A stretch of DNA of 64,000 nt from Streptomyces huasconensis (lineage in GTDB: Bacteria; Actinomycetota; Actinomycetes; Streptomycetales; Streptomycetaceae). The DNA lies in contig RBWT01000004.1 in NCBI GenBank assembly GCA_004010275.1, forward strand, positions 1-64,000. Reading direction: 5' to 3'. The notes below the pieces were generated by a model. It was not told the DNA's origin, made no database searches, and was given only the letters and a program-made list of their open reading frames with translations. The position numbers and the translations under genes are program-made. This document shows positions 44,423-52,462 of the stretch, piece after piece. The stretch's first letter is position 1. Each line of letters begins with the position of its first letter.

Positions 44423-44938
44423 GTGACGGAAGGCACCACCACCTCCGCCGCAGTCGAGGCCGGCGACACCCTCACCCGCCTTGAGCAGGAGGGCGAGATC
44501 GCGGCGGACTACCTCGAGGGTCTGCTGGACATCGCCGACCTCGACGGCGACATCGACATGGACGTCGAGGCCGACCGCGCCGCTGTCTCGATCATCAGCG
44601 ACACGGCCAGCCGCGACCTCCAGAAGCTGGTAGGTCGTGACGGCGAGGTCCTGGAGGCGCTCCAGGAGCTCACGCGTCTCGCCGTGCACCGCGAGACCGG
44701 TGACCGCAGCCGCCTGATGCTGGACATCGCGGGCTACCGCGCCAAGAAGCGCGAGGAGCTCTCGGAGCTGGGCGCCCAGGCCGCGGCCGAGGTCAAGAGC
44801 TCCGGTGAGCCGACCAAGCTCCAGCCGATGACGCCGTTCGAGCGCAAGGTCGTGCATGATGCGATCAAGGCCGCCGGCCTGCGCAGTGAGTCCGAGGGCG
44901 AGGAGCCGCAGCGCTTCGTCGTCGTACTCCCCGCCTGA
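44423..44938 (+). CDS. khpB: RNA-binding protein KhpB (Jag), KH and R3H domains
   Basis: 171 aa, GTG start 14 bases after yidC. KH-type domain with SRDLQKLVGRDGEVLEALQE (the GRDG loop) and C-terminal R3H-like region MTPFERKVVHDAIKAAGLRS ... EPQRFVVVLP. The Jag N-terminal domain is replaced by a short acidic stretch, as usual for actinobacteria. Binds RNA, probably with KhpA. A terminator follows. Confidence 0.92.
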   Translation: MTEGTTTSAAVEAGDTLTRLEQEGEIAADYLEGLLDIADLDGDIDMDVEADRAAVSIISDTASRDLQKLVGRDGEVLEALQELTRLAVHRETGDRSRLMLDIAGYRAKKREELSELGAQAAAEVKSSGEPTKLQPMTPFERKVVHDAIKAAGLRSESEGEEPQRFVVVLPA

Positions 44939-44954
44939 GCGGTACCGCGTTTTC

Positions 44955-44984
44955 CCGGCCCCGTCTGTTCGCAGGCGGGGCCGG
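44955..44984 (+). terminator. Hairpin terminator between khpB and rsmG
   Basis: CCGGCCCCG pairs with CGGGGCCGG (44955-44963 and 44976-44984), with CTG/CAG extending the stem around TTCG. TCTTTG follows. Confidence 0.75.
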
Positions 44985-45037
44985 TCTTTGTCAGCCTGAT
45001 AGTCAGCCACCCAGTGCGGTACGGAAGGACGGTCCCC

Positions 45038-45757
45038 GTGACGGAGGCAGCGGAGCTTCCCCCGGCGCCTGAAGAGGCCCGGACGGTATTCGGCGAGCGC
45101 TTCACGGACGCGGTCCGGTACGCGGAGCTGCTCGCCGATGCGGGAGTGCAGCGAGGCCTGATCGGTCCCCGGGAGGTGCCCCGGCTCTGGGAACGGCACC
45201 TGCTGAACTGTGCGGTGCTGTCCGAGGTCGTGCCCGAGGGCGTCACGGTGTGCGACGTCGGTTCGGGTGCCGGACTGCCCGGCATCCCGCTGGCGCTCGT
45301 CCGCCCGGACCTGAAGATCACGCTCCTGGAGCCTCTGCTGCGGCGCACGAACTTCCTCACCGAGGTCGTCGAGCTGCTCGGCCTGGACCATGTGACGGTG
45401 GTGCGGGGACGCGCCGAGGAAGTCCTCGGCAAGCTGCCGCCGGTCCACGTGGTGACGGCGCGCGCCGTGGCGCCGCTGGACCGCTTGGCGGCCTGGGGAG
45501 TCCCTCTGCTGCGCCCCTACGGGGAGATGCTCCTCCTGAAGGGCGATACCGCCGAGGAAGAGGTCAAGGCCGCGGGGTCCGCTCTGAGCAAGCTCGGCGC
45601 GGTCGGCACCTCTGTGCTGCACGTCGGTGAAGGCGTCGTGGACCCGCTGTCCACGGTCGTCCGGGTCGAGGTGGGGGAGAGCCCGGGCGGTGTGCGCTTC
45701 GCGGCGAAGCGGGCCAAGGCCGCGCGCACTGGCCGTGCGCGACGCCGTCGCAGCTGA
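45038..45757 (+). CDS. rsmG: 16S rRNA (guanine-N7) methyltransferase RsmG (GidB)
   Basis: 239 aa from GTG at 45038, with GGAAGGAC upstream. SAM-binding motif VCDVGSGAGLPGIPLALV, then LEPLLRRTNFLTEVVELLGL and TARAVAPLDRLAAWGVPLL, all characteristic. Methylates G527 (E. coli numbering) in 16S rRNA; loss gives low-level streptomycin resistance and raises antibiotic production in Streptomyces. C-terminus is basic (RARRRRS). Confidence 0.95.
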   Translation: MTEAAELPPAPEEARTVFGERFTDAVRYAELLADAGVQRGLIGPREVPRLWERHLLNCAVLSEVVPEGVTVCDVGSGAGLPGIPLALVRPDLKITLLEPLLRRTNFLTEVVELLGLDHVTVVRGRAEEVLGKLPPVHVVTARAVAPLDRLAAWGVPLLRPYGEMLLLKGDTAEEEVKAAGSALSKLGAVGTSVLHVGEGVVDPLSTVVRVEVGESPGGVRFAAKRAKAARTGRARRRRS

Positions 45758-45843
45758 TTGACGGCGGGCAGTACTCCACAAAAGCTGCCAAACGTACGCA
45801 TACCGGGGTGTCGCACAAGCGGCACCCCGGTTGCCGTGCATCG

Positions 45844-45859
45844 TGTTTCACGTGAAACG
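45844..45859. other. parS site 1
   Basis: TGTTTCACGTGAAACG: the 14-base core GTTTCACGTGAAAC is a perfect palindrome and the actinobacterial parS consensus bound by ParB. Lies between rsmG and parA. Confidence 0.93.
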
Positions 45860-46013
45860 TCGCTCACTGCTGCATGGCATCATCAATCGCGGCCGCGCTG
45901 CGGAACCTCGCGACCGCCGCCCTCTCGGTTCCCTCAATAGGGGCACGGAGTTTTCCACAGAGGTGGATTCGTCCACAGAAGACCGGGCCTCGCTGGTTCA
46001 TGACCCTCAAAGC

Positions 46014-47090
46014 ATGGGAGGCTCTGTTCATTGCGAGCCTGATGTCGAGGAGAGTGAATCCTTGCGGTCCGACGCCAACATCGCGGGACCGATGACCGAT
46101 CCGGTCCCCGGCCCCCGTACCGAACCGGCGGGGGAGGATGTTTCACGTGAAACGCCGTCCCCCGTGGACGACACACCCATCGGTCGTGCTGCCCAACTGG
46201 CGGTGGAAGCACTCGGTCGTGCGGGCGAAGGCCTGCCGCGCCCCGAGGAGACCCGCATCATGGTGGTCGCCAACCAGAAGGGTGGGGTGGGCAAGACGAC
46301 GACGACCGTCAACCTCGCCGCCTCGCTCGCTCTGCACGGCGCCCGAGTCCTGGTGATCGACCTCGACCCGCAGGGCAACGCCTCCACTGCTCTTGGCATC
46401 GACCATCACGCCGAAGTGCCGTCCATCTACGACGTGCTGGTCGAGAGCAAGCCGCTCTCCGATGTCGTCCAGCCGGTGACGGACGTCGAAGGCCTCTTCT
46501 GTGCCCCGGCCACCATCGATCTCGCCGGTGCGGAGATCGAGCTGGTGTCGCTGGTGGCGCGCGAGAGCCGACTGCAGCGGGCCATCCAGGCGTACGAGCA
46601 GCCGCTGGACTACATCCTCATCGACTGCCCGCCGTCGCTCGGTCTGCTGACGGTCAACGCCTTGGTGGCCGGCGCGGAAGTGCTGATCCCCATCCAGTGC
46701 GAGTACTACGCGCTCGAAGGGCTCGGCCAACTCCTGCGGAACGTCGACCTCGTGCGGGGACACCTCAACCCGAGCCTGCACGTCTCGACGATCCTGCTCA
46801 CCATGTACGACGGCAGGACCCGGCTCGCCTCCCAGGTGGCCGACGAGGTGCGCAGCCACTTCGGCAGCGAGGTCCTGCGGACGAGCATCCCGCGATCGGT
46901 CCGTATCTCGGAGGCCCCGAGCTACGGCCAGACGGTGCTCACCTACGATCCCGGATCGAGTGGTGCCCTCTCGTACTTCGAAGCGGCGCGAGAGATCGCG
47001 CTGCGGGGAGTCGGAGTGCGCTACGACGTCCAGCACGCCCACACGGGCGCTCAGAACAAACAGCACAGCATGACGGAGGGGACGCAGTGA
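46014..47090 (+). CDS. parA: Chromosome partitioning ATPase ParA
   Basis: 358 aa from ATG 46014 ([20 protein letters not shown]), agreeing with Streptomyces ParA; the frame is open upstream to 45831 across parS site 1, so longer starts are unlikely. Deviant Walker [15 protein letters not shown] (Lys89 and Lys94), Walker A' [12 protein letters not shown] and Walker [19 protein letters not shown]. With ParB it positions chromosomes along sporulating hyphae. A parS copy lies inside the coding region (46139). Overlaps parB by GTGA. Confidence 0.96.
   Translation: MGGSVHCEPDVEESESLRSDANIAGPMTDPVPGPRTEPAGEDVSRETPSPVDDTPIGRAAQLAVEALGRAGEGLPRPEETRIMVVANQKGGVGKTTTTVNLAASLALHGARVLVIDLDPQGNASTALGIDHHAEVPSIYDVLVESKPLSDVVQPVTDVEGLFCAPATIDLAGAEIELVSLVARESRLQRAIQAYEQPLDYILIDCPPSLGLLTVNALVAGAEVLIPIQCEYYALEGLGQLLRNVDLVRGHLNPSLHVSTILLTMYDGRTRLASQVADEVRSHFGSEVLRTSIPRSVRISEAPSYGQTVLTYDPGSSGALSYFEAAREIALRGVGVRYDVQHAHTGAQNKQHSMTEGTQ
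46139..46154. other. parS site 2 (inside parA)
   Basis: TGTTTCACGTGAAACG within the parA N-terminal coding region, read as DVSRETP. Full consensus core. Confidence 0.93.
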
Positions 47091-48202
47091 GCGAGCGACG
47101 GAGAGGACTGGGTCGAGGCCTAGGCGCCTTGATCCCTGCAGCCCCCACGGAGAAGCAGATCCCGCAGAGCGCGGCGGGAGCTTCGGCCTCCCCCACGGCC
47201 GTGCCGGTGCTCACCGCTGAGCGAGGGGTGGCCGCCGCGAAGGTCACCGCTCTCCCGCAGAGTTCTGTTTCACATGAAACGGTGGAGCCGCCTCAGCAGA
47301 CCGCGGCAGCACAGGAGTACGCGCCCGTGGCCGGTGCGCACTTCGCCGAACTGCCGCTGGACTTCATCTCGCCCAACCCGCGGCAGCCGCGTGAGGTGTT
47401 CGACGAAGACGCCCTCGCGGAGCTGGTGACCTCCATCAAGGAGGTCGGGCTTCTCCAGCCGGTCGTCGTCCGTCAGCTGGGTCCCGCCCGCTACGAACTC
47501 ATCATGGGCGAGCGGCGCTGGCGGGCCTGCCGTGAGGCCGGCCTGGAGCGCATCCCGGCGATCGTGCGTGCCACGGAGGACGAGAAGCTCCTCCTGGACG
47601 CGCTGCTGGAGAACTTGCACCGTGCTCAGCTGAACCCGTTGGAAGAGGCCGCCGCCTACGACCAGCTGCTCAAGGACTTCAACTGCACGCATGACCAGTT
47701 GGCGGACCGCATTGGCCGGTCCCGTCCGCAGGTCTCCAACACGCTGCGTCTGCTGAAGCTCTCGCCGGCCGTGCAGCGGAGGGTGGCCGCAGGGGTGCTC
47801 TCCGCGGGGCACGCCCGGGCGTTGCTCTCCGTGGACGATTCGGAGGAGCAGGACCGGCTCGCGCACCGGATCGTGGCAGAGGGTCTTTCGGTGCGTGCCG
47901 TCGAGGAGATCGTGACCCTCATGGGGTCCCGGCCGCAGAGCACTCCCAAGGCCAAGGGGCCGCGTGCCGGGGCCCGGCTCTCGCCGGCCCTGACCAGCCT
48001 GGCCACGCGGCTGTCCGACCGGTTCGAAACCCGGGTGCGGGTGGACCTGGGCCAGAAGAAGGGCAAGATCGTCGTCGACTTCGCCTCCCTGGAGGATCTG
48101 GAGCGCATCCTCAGCACGCTGGCTCCGGGCGAGGGCCCCGTCCTCCAGAACGGTCAGGCCGCGGACTCCGAGGAAGACACCTCCGAGGACGACAAGGGCT
48201 GA
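47087..48202 (+). CDS. parB: Chromosome partitioning protein ParB
   Basis: 371 aa, GTG at 47087 with GGAGGGG nine bases upstream. [19 protein letters not shown] is the ParA-stimulating N-terminus; [20 protein letters not shown] and [20 protein letters not shown] form the CTPase/ParB-N domain; the helix-turn-helix region is [20 protein letters not shown]; the C-terminal dimerisation domain ends with [15 protein letters not shown]. It loads at parS and slides as a CTP-gated clamp to organise the origin region. Confidence 0.97.
   Translation: MSERRRGLGRGLGALIPAAPTEKQIPQSAAGASASPTAVPVLTAERGVAAAKVTALPQSSVSHETVEPPQQTAAAQEYAPVAGAHFAELPLDFISPNPRQPREVFDEDALAELVTSIKEVGLLQPVVVRQLGPARYELIMGERRWRACREAGLERIPAIVRATEDEKLLLDALLENLHRAQLNPLEEAAAYDQLLKDFNCTHDQLADRIGRSRPQVSNTLRLLKLSPAVQRRVAAGVLSAGHARALLSVDDSEEQDRLAHRIVAEGLSVRAVEEIVTLMGSRPQSTPKAKGPRAGARLSPALTSLATRLSDRFETRVRVDLGQKKGKIVVDFASLEDLERILSTLAPGEGPVLQNGQAADSEEDTSEDDKG
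47266..47281. other. parS site 3 (inside parB, one mismatch)
   Basis: TGTTTCACATGAAACG: one change (G to A) from the palindromic core, inside parB (read as VSHETVE). Confidence 0.8.
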
Positions 48203-48225
48203 GCCATAACGGCTGGCACCGCGAG

Positions 48226-48263
48226 AGCGGGCCGTGTCCGGTCTGTGCCGGATACGGCCCGCT
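48226..48263 (+). terminator. Terminator of parAB
   Basis: 16-bp stem AGCGGGCCGTGTCCGG with CCGGATACGGCCCGCT (one wobble pair) around TCTGTG, followed by TTTTG; 23 bases after the parB stop. Confidence 0.85.
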
Positions 48264-48362
48264 TTTTGCTGTCTTGTGCTATCGATGGAATCACTTCGTG
48301 GATACGATGCGATCGGATAGGGCGCATCCATCTGACGGCACCTCATTGGGGAGGCGAGGGCC

Positions 48363-48620
48363 ATGCGGACGATGAGCCGCACCGGACTGATGACCGCGGG
48401 CCTGGGGCTGGGAGCGGTCGGCGGGTTCGTCGGCAGTCTGCTCCGGGAACGCGGTGCTCTGACGGCCGCCCGCAGTGCGGCGGGCGAAGAAAGGGAGGAA
48501 TCGCCTTCATGGGGCGTCGGCTCGTACCGCTCACGCTGGACAACCTCTCGGACCTTCCCAAGCGCTGCCGATCGTGCGTCTTCTGGGAGCTGGACCCGGT
48601 CAGCGGCCAGGCCGCGGTAA
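48363..48620 (+). CDS. Possible small membrane protein overlapping the GNAT gene
   Basis: ATG at 48363 with a good GAGGCGAGGG site. The first about 40 residues (RTMSRTGLMTAGLGLGAVGG, then FVGSLLRERGALTAARSA) look like a real one-helix protein, but the frame then runs 112 bases into the GNAT gene, where it is antagonistic to the clear coding frame. Either the real stop is lost through a missing base or the overlap is genuine. Confidence 0.35.
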   Translation: MRTMSRTGLMTAGLGLGAVGGFVGSLLRERGALTAARSAAGEEREESPSWGVGSYRSRWTTSRTFPSAADRASSGSWTRSAARPR

Positions 48621-49126
48621 AGGCCGGGACGCCAGATCTGGAGAAGGAGGCGTGGATCTCCGCGGTCCTGCTCGAGTGGGGGTCCTGCGGCCGGGTCGTC
48701 TATGTCGATGACGTGCCGGTGGGCTTCGTGCTGTACGCGCCACCTGCCTACGTGCCACGCTCCACCGCGTTCCCCACGAGCCCCGTGTCCCCGGATGCCG
48801 TGCAGCTGATGACCGCATGGATCATGCCGGGATACCAGGGTCAGGGGCTCGGCAGAGTGATCGTCCAGACGGTGGCCAAGGATCTGCTGCGGCGAGGCTT
48901 CAAGGCGATCGAGGCCTTCGGTGACGCGCGGTGGGAGAAGCCCGCGTGTGTGCTGCCTGCGGATCACCTGCTGGCGGTGGGCTTCAAGACGGTCCGCCCG
49001 CACCCCGCCTACCCACGGCTGAGGCTGGAGCTGCGGACGACGCTCTCCTGGAAGGAAGACGTGGAGATGGCACTCGATCGGCTGCTGGGGGCGGTGCAGA
49101 AGGAACCGGCGCTTCGACCGCTCTGA
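48509..49126 (+). CDS. GNAT-family N-acetyltransferase
   Basis: 205 aa; ATG at 48509 with AAGGGAGGAA eight bases before, so the long upstream extension is not used. Acetyl-CoA binding motif A is WIMPGYQGQGLGRVIVQTVA (Q-x-x-G-x-G/A type). N-terminus GRRLVPLTLDNLSDLPKRCR with CRSCVFW. Orthologues lie next to parB in Streptomyces (SCO3888 position). Substrate unknown. Convergent with trxA across a shared terminator. Confidence 0.88.
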   Translation: MGRRLVPLTLDNLSDLPKRCRSCVFWELDPVSGQAAVKAGTPDLEKEAWISAVLLEWGSCGRVVYVDDVPVGFVLYAPPAYVPRSTAFPTSPVSPDAVQLMTAWIMPGYQGQGLGRVIVQTVAKDLLRRGFKAIEAFGDARWEKPACVLPADHLLAVGFKTVRPHPAYPRLRLELRTTLSWKEDVEMALDRLLGAVQKEPALRPL

Positions 49127-49160
49127 CTGCTCTGATGTTCCGCCGCTCCGACGAACAGCA

Positions 49161-49194
49161 GAATGGCCCGGTCCCTTTCGGGGCCGGGCCATTC
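49161..49194. terminator. Bidirectional terminator between GNAT gene and trxA
   Basis: GAATGGCCCGG pairs with CCGGGCCATTC (49161-49171, 49184-49194), with inner CCC/GGG. It directly abuts a parS site at 49196. Confidence 0.8.
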
Positions 49195-49195
49195 C

Positions 49196-49211
49196 TGTTT
49201 CACGTGAAACA
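49196..49211. other. parS site 4
   Basis: TGTTTCACGTGAAACA, perfect 16-bp parS palindrome, between GNAT and trxA. Confidence 0.95.
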
Positions 49212-49221
49212 ACGCCGCTGA

Positions 49222-49554
49222 CTACTCGGCAATGAAGTCCGCGAGGTCCCGCTCGAGCGCAGCCTTCGGCTTGGCACCGACGATGGTCTTGGCGACCTCG
49301 CCACCCTGGTACAAGTTCAGGGTGGGGATGGACATGACGCCGTACTTGGCAGCCGTGCCCGGGTTCTCGTCGATGTTCAGCTTGACGACCTGAATCTTGT
49401 CGCCGTGCTCGGCCGCGATCGCCTCCAGGGACGGAGCGATCTGGCGGCACGGGCCGCACCAGGCGGCCCAGAAGTCCACCAGTACGGGCTTGTCGCTCTT
49501 GAGGACGTCCTCTTCGAAGGAGGCATCGGTCACGTTCTTGAGGGTGCCGGCCAC
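49222..49554 (-). CDS. trxA: Thioredoxin
   Basis: 110 aa. Active site WCGPCR (Cys33, Cys36), cis-Pro loop [12 protein letters not shown]. Reduces protein disulfides, itself reduced by TrxB encoded 39 bases upstream. The sigM-anti-sigma-trxB-trxA order resembles the mycobacterial sigM-trxB-trxC locus. Confidence 0.97.
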   Translation of the reverse strand: MAGTLKNVTDASFEEDVLKSDKPVLVDFWAAWCGPCRQIAPSLEAIAAEHGDKIQVVKLNIDENPGTAAKYGVMSIPTLNLYQGGEVAKTIVGAKPKAALERDLADFIAE

Positions 49555-49593
49555 GGCAGTCTCCTTAGCTTGGTGCGGTGAGGGAAGTCGGGA

Positions 49594-50556
49594 TCAGACG
49601 GTGGCAGTCGCGGCGTTCTCGCTGTCGGCGAGGGCGGCGAGGAAACGCTCGGCGTCGAGGGCGGCGGAGCAGCCGGTGCCGGCCGCCGTGATCGCCTGGC
49701 GGTAGGTGTGGTCGACGACGTCGCCGGCGCCGAAGACACCGGTCAGGTTCGTCCGGGTCGAGGGCGCCTCGACCTTCAGGTAGCCCTCGTCGTCCAGCTC
49801 CAGCTGCCCCTTGAAGAGCTCCGTGCGCGGGTCGTGGCCGATCGCGATGAACAGGCCGGTGACCGGCAGCTCGGACGTCTCACCCGTCTTGAGGTTGCGC
49901 AGCGTCAGACCGGAGAGCTTCTGGTCGCCCTTGATCTCGGCGACCTCGCTGTCCCAGATGAACTTGATCTTCGGGTCGGCGAAGGCACGCTCCTGCATCG
50001 CCTTGGAGGCGCGCAGGCTGTCGCGGCGGTGCACGATCGTCACGGACTTGGCGAACCGCGAGAGGAAGGTGGCCTCCTCCATCGCGGTGTCACCGCCGCC
50101 GATCACGGCGATGTCCTGGTCCTTGAAGAAGAAGCCGTCGCAGGTGGCGCACCAGGAGACACCGCGTCCGGAGAGCGCGTCCTCGTTCGGCAGGCCGAGC
50201 TTGCGGTGCTGCGAGCCGGTCGTGACGATGACGGCCTTCGCGCGGTGCACGGTGCCCGCGGTGTCCGTCACGGTCTTGATCTCGCCGCTGAGGTCGACGG
50301 CGACGACGTCGTCCGGCACGAGCTCGGCACCGAAGCGCTCGGCCTGGGCGCGCATGTTGTCCATGAGCTCGGGGCCCATGACACCGTCCTGGAAGCCGGG
50401 GAAGTTCTCCACCTCGGTGGTGTTCATCAGCGCACCACCGGCGGTGACGGCGCCCTCGAACACCAGCGGCTTCAGCGACGCGCGCGCGGTGTAGAGCGCC
50501 GCCGTGTAGCCGGCGGGCCCGGAGCCGATGATGATCACGTTACGGACGTCGGTCAC
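49594..50556 (-). CDS. trxB: Thioredoxin-disulfide reductase
   Basis: 320 aa. FAD motif [20 protein letters not shown], redox CATC (Cys136, Cys139), NADPH motif [16 protein letters not shown], and [20 protein letters not shown]. Low-molecular-weight type; NADPH-dependent reduction of thioredoxin. Start ATG/GTG at 50556. Co-transcribed with trxA. Confidence 0.97.
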   Translation of the reverse strand: MTDVRNVIIIGSGPAGYTAALYTARASLKPLVFEGAVTAGGALMNTTEVENFPGFQDGVMGPELMDNMRAQAERFGAELVPDDVVAVDLSGEIKTVTDTAGTVHRAKAVIVTTGSQHRKLGLPNEDALSGRGVSWCATCDGFFFKDQDIAVIGGGDTAMEEATFLSRFAKSVTIVHRRDSLRASKAMQERAFADPKIKFIWDSEVAEIKGDQKLSGLTLRNLKTGETSELPVTGLFIAIGHDPRTELFKGQLELDDEGYLKVEAPSTRTNLTGVFGAGDVVDHTYRQAITAAGTGCSAALDAERFLAALADSENAATATV

Positions 50557-50683
50557 GGCTTGATTCCTCGTCTCTGGGGACTGCTGCGTACTGCTGGTGG
50601 GGTGCCTGTCTCAGGTACTCATCCCACCCAACGGATAGTACGGGGCATGCATTCCCCGTCGTGTCCGCGTGTACGGCAGCGTG

Positions 50684-51691
50684 TCAGCCCTGAGGGTAGG
50701 AATGCGTCAGCAGCACCTTGCCCGCGCTGGACGAGGACTTGCCCACACAGGTGGCGTCGACGATGTAAGCGGACACCTGGCCCGCGTCGGAGTCATGGGG
50801 CACCACGACGAGGTACGCGCGCTTCCCCTCGTAGGAGCCCTCCTCGGCCGCGAGGGGAGTTCTGGCGCCGATGCCGCGCTGGATGCACTCGGGCACCTGG
50901 ACCATCGCCTCGCGCAGAGGGGCGTTCGTCGGCGGGGACTGAGGGGTGGAGCGCGTGTCGAAGGACGGCTTGGACCCCTCCGACTTGCCGCCGGGTGACT
51001 CCTTGACGGGTCTCTGTGCGAGAAGGTCGGCCACCTTTCCCTTGAGCTTCGCCCCGGAGAAGGAGTCGGCGCTGTCCCGGTGGCCGACGGGCGGGCTGTC
51101 CGGATCTCCGCCCAGCGTCTGCATCAGCAGTGTGCCGAGACCAAGGGCGGCCGCGGTGAAGACGGCGCCGAGTACGGCGGTACGGCGCCGTGTGCGCCGC
51201 AGAGAGCTGCCACGCCCCGGGCCGGTGGTCGCACGCGGGCGCCCGGCAGGCCGGTCACCGGCCTGGCCCGGGAGAGCCGCAGGCGCGGCGGGCGATGTTT
51301 CACGTGAAACACGCGGGGCCGAGGAGGGTGCGGGAGCGGAGGAGGCGGACTCGGGCTCGGGCGTGGGCGTCACGTCCGGCAGGGGCTCGGGTTTGAGCTT
51401 GGGTGCCACGTCCGAGGGGGGCCCGTCGGGAGCGGTGGCGTCCAGCAGTGCTTCGGCGGCCAGCGCCGCGTCGATGCGCCCCGCGACCTCGGCGGGCATC
51501 CGCGGTGGGCCGGGCAGCGTACCGAGTATGCCGCGGATCTCCTCCAGCGAGGCATAGACGTCGGCGCAGAGCTCGCAGCCGTCCAGATGCCGTCGCACGT
51601 CGCTCGTGCGCGACGGGGAGAGCAGACCCTCGGTCAGGTCGGAGATCTCGGTGACCTCCGGATGCCCGGCCGAGTCGGTCGTGGCTGTCAC
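50684..51691 (-). CDS. Zinc-containing anti-sigma factor of SigM
   Basis: 335 aa, GTG at 51691 overlapping the sigM stop (GTGA). N-terminal anti-sigma domain with H-x3-C-x2-C (HLDGCELC, His35, Cys39, Cys42). Pro-rich linker, one membrane helix (TAVLGAVFTAAALGLGTLLM, about residue 170-190) and an extracytoplasmic part with two cysteines (PECIQRGIG; DATCVGKS). Probably holds SigM at the membrane and releases it on oxidative or envelope stress. A parS site lies within its linker coding region. Confidence 0.85.
   Translation of the reverse strand: MTATTDSAGHPEVTEISDLTEGLLSPSRTSDVRRHLDGCELCADVYASLEEIRGILGTLPGPPRMPAEVAGRIDAALAAEALLDATAPDGPPSDVAPKLKPEPLPDVTPTPEPESASSAPAPSSAPRVSRETSPAAPAALPGQAGDRPAGRPRATTGPGRGSSLRRTRRRTAVLGAVFTAAALGLGTLLMQTLGGDPDSPPVGHRDSADSFSGAKLKGKVADLLAQRPVKESPGGKSEGSKPSFDTRSTPQSPPTNAPLREAMVQVPECIQRGIGARTPLAAEEGSYEGKRAYLVVVPHDSDAGQVSAYIVDATCVGKSSSSAGKVLLTHSYPQG
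51296..51311. other. parS site 5 (inside anti-sigma gene)
   Basis: TGTTTCACGTGAAACA, perfect, within the linker region of the anti-sigma gene (read as RVSRETS on the minus strand). Confidence 0.95.
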
Positions 51692-52422
51692 GCTCGCCCA
51701 CCTCCGCCCTTCACAGCAGCTGAATCGCTTGGTCCCGCATCCCGTGGCCCTGCTGCCGGTGGGACGGATGCCCCCTGCGTCCGGTTCCTTCCCGGGCCGG
51801 GGTTCCTGCCGTCGTCGTCCTCGCCGCTGTCCCGGCCCCGCGTCCGTGATTCCGTACGCAGATGAGTGAGCAGCGGCAACAGTCTGGCTCTTCCGCGGGA
51901 GCAGCGGCTCTTGACGGTGCCGGTGGGGACGTCGAGGACGCGGGCTGCCTCAGCCACTGGGTAGCCCTGCATGTCGACGAGGACGAGAGCGGCTCGCTGG
52001 TCCGACGGGAGCGTGTCCAGCGCCTCCAAGAGCTCTCGGTGCAGGTCGTCCCGCTCGACCGGGGCGGCCGCGGACTCCTCCGGCTCCAAGAGCTGCTCAA
52101 GACGCTCGGTGTCGTCGATGGGGGAGGTCTTGCGCGAGGCCGCCTTGCGGGCCCGGTCGAGGCAGGCGTTCACGGTGATCCGGTGCAGCCAGGTCGTCAC
52201 GGCGGACTGACCACGGAAGCCGTGCGCCGCCCGGTAGGCGGAGACGAGAGCGTCCTGTACCGCGTCGGCCGCCTCCTCGCGGTCGCCGAGGGTCCGCAGC
52301 GCCACCGCCCACAGCCGGTCCCGGTGTCGGCGGACAAGCTCACCGAAGGCGTCCTTGTCCCCCGCGACATGGGAGGCGAGAAGGTCCTGGTCGCTCATCT
52401 CACCCAGCGCGGTGCTGTCCAC
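51688..52422 (-). CDS. sigM: ECF RNA polymerase sigma factor SigM
   Basis: 244 aa. Region 2: DAFGELVRRHRDRLWAVALR, ADAVQDALVSAYRAAHGFRG, SAVTTWLHRITVNACLDRAR. Region 4: LPSDQRAALVLVDMQGYPVA, then EAARVLDVPTGTVKSRCSRG. The C-terminal about 50 residues are disordered. Position next to trxBA and a zinc anti-sigma factor matches SigM in actinobacteria. ATG at 52422; an inner ATG (MSDQDLL) is possible. Confidence 0.92.
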   Translation of the reverse strand: MDSTALGEMSDQDLLASHVAGDKDAFGELVRRHRDRLWAVALRTLGDREEAADAVQDALVSAYRAAHGFRGQSAVTTWLHRITVNACLDRARKAASRKTSPIDDTERLEQLLEPEESAAAPVERDDLHRELLEALDTLPSDQRAALVLVDMQGYPVAEAARVLDVPTGTVKSRCSRGRARLLPLLTHLRTESRTRGRDSGEDDDGRNPGPGRNRTQGASVPPAAGPRDAGPSDSAAVKGGGGRA

Positions 52423-52462
52423 CGTCAGGCCCCTCCCCCCAGTGCGTTTCGCCGAGCCGGTC

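Noticed and set aside
47270-49459. 729-codon frame antisense to parB and the GNAT gene
   Set aside because: Shadow spanning two real genes, a terminator and intergenic DNA.
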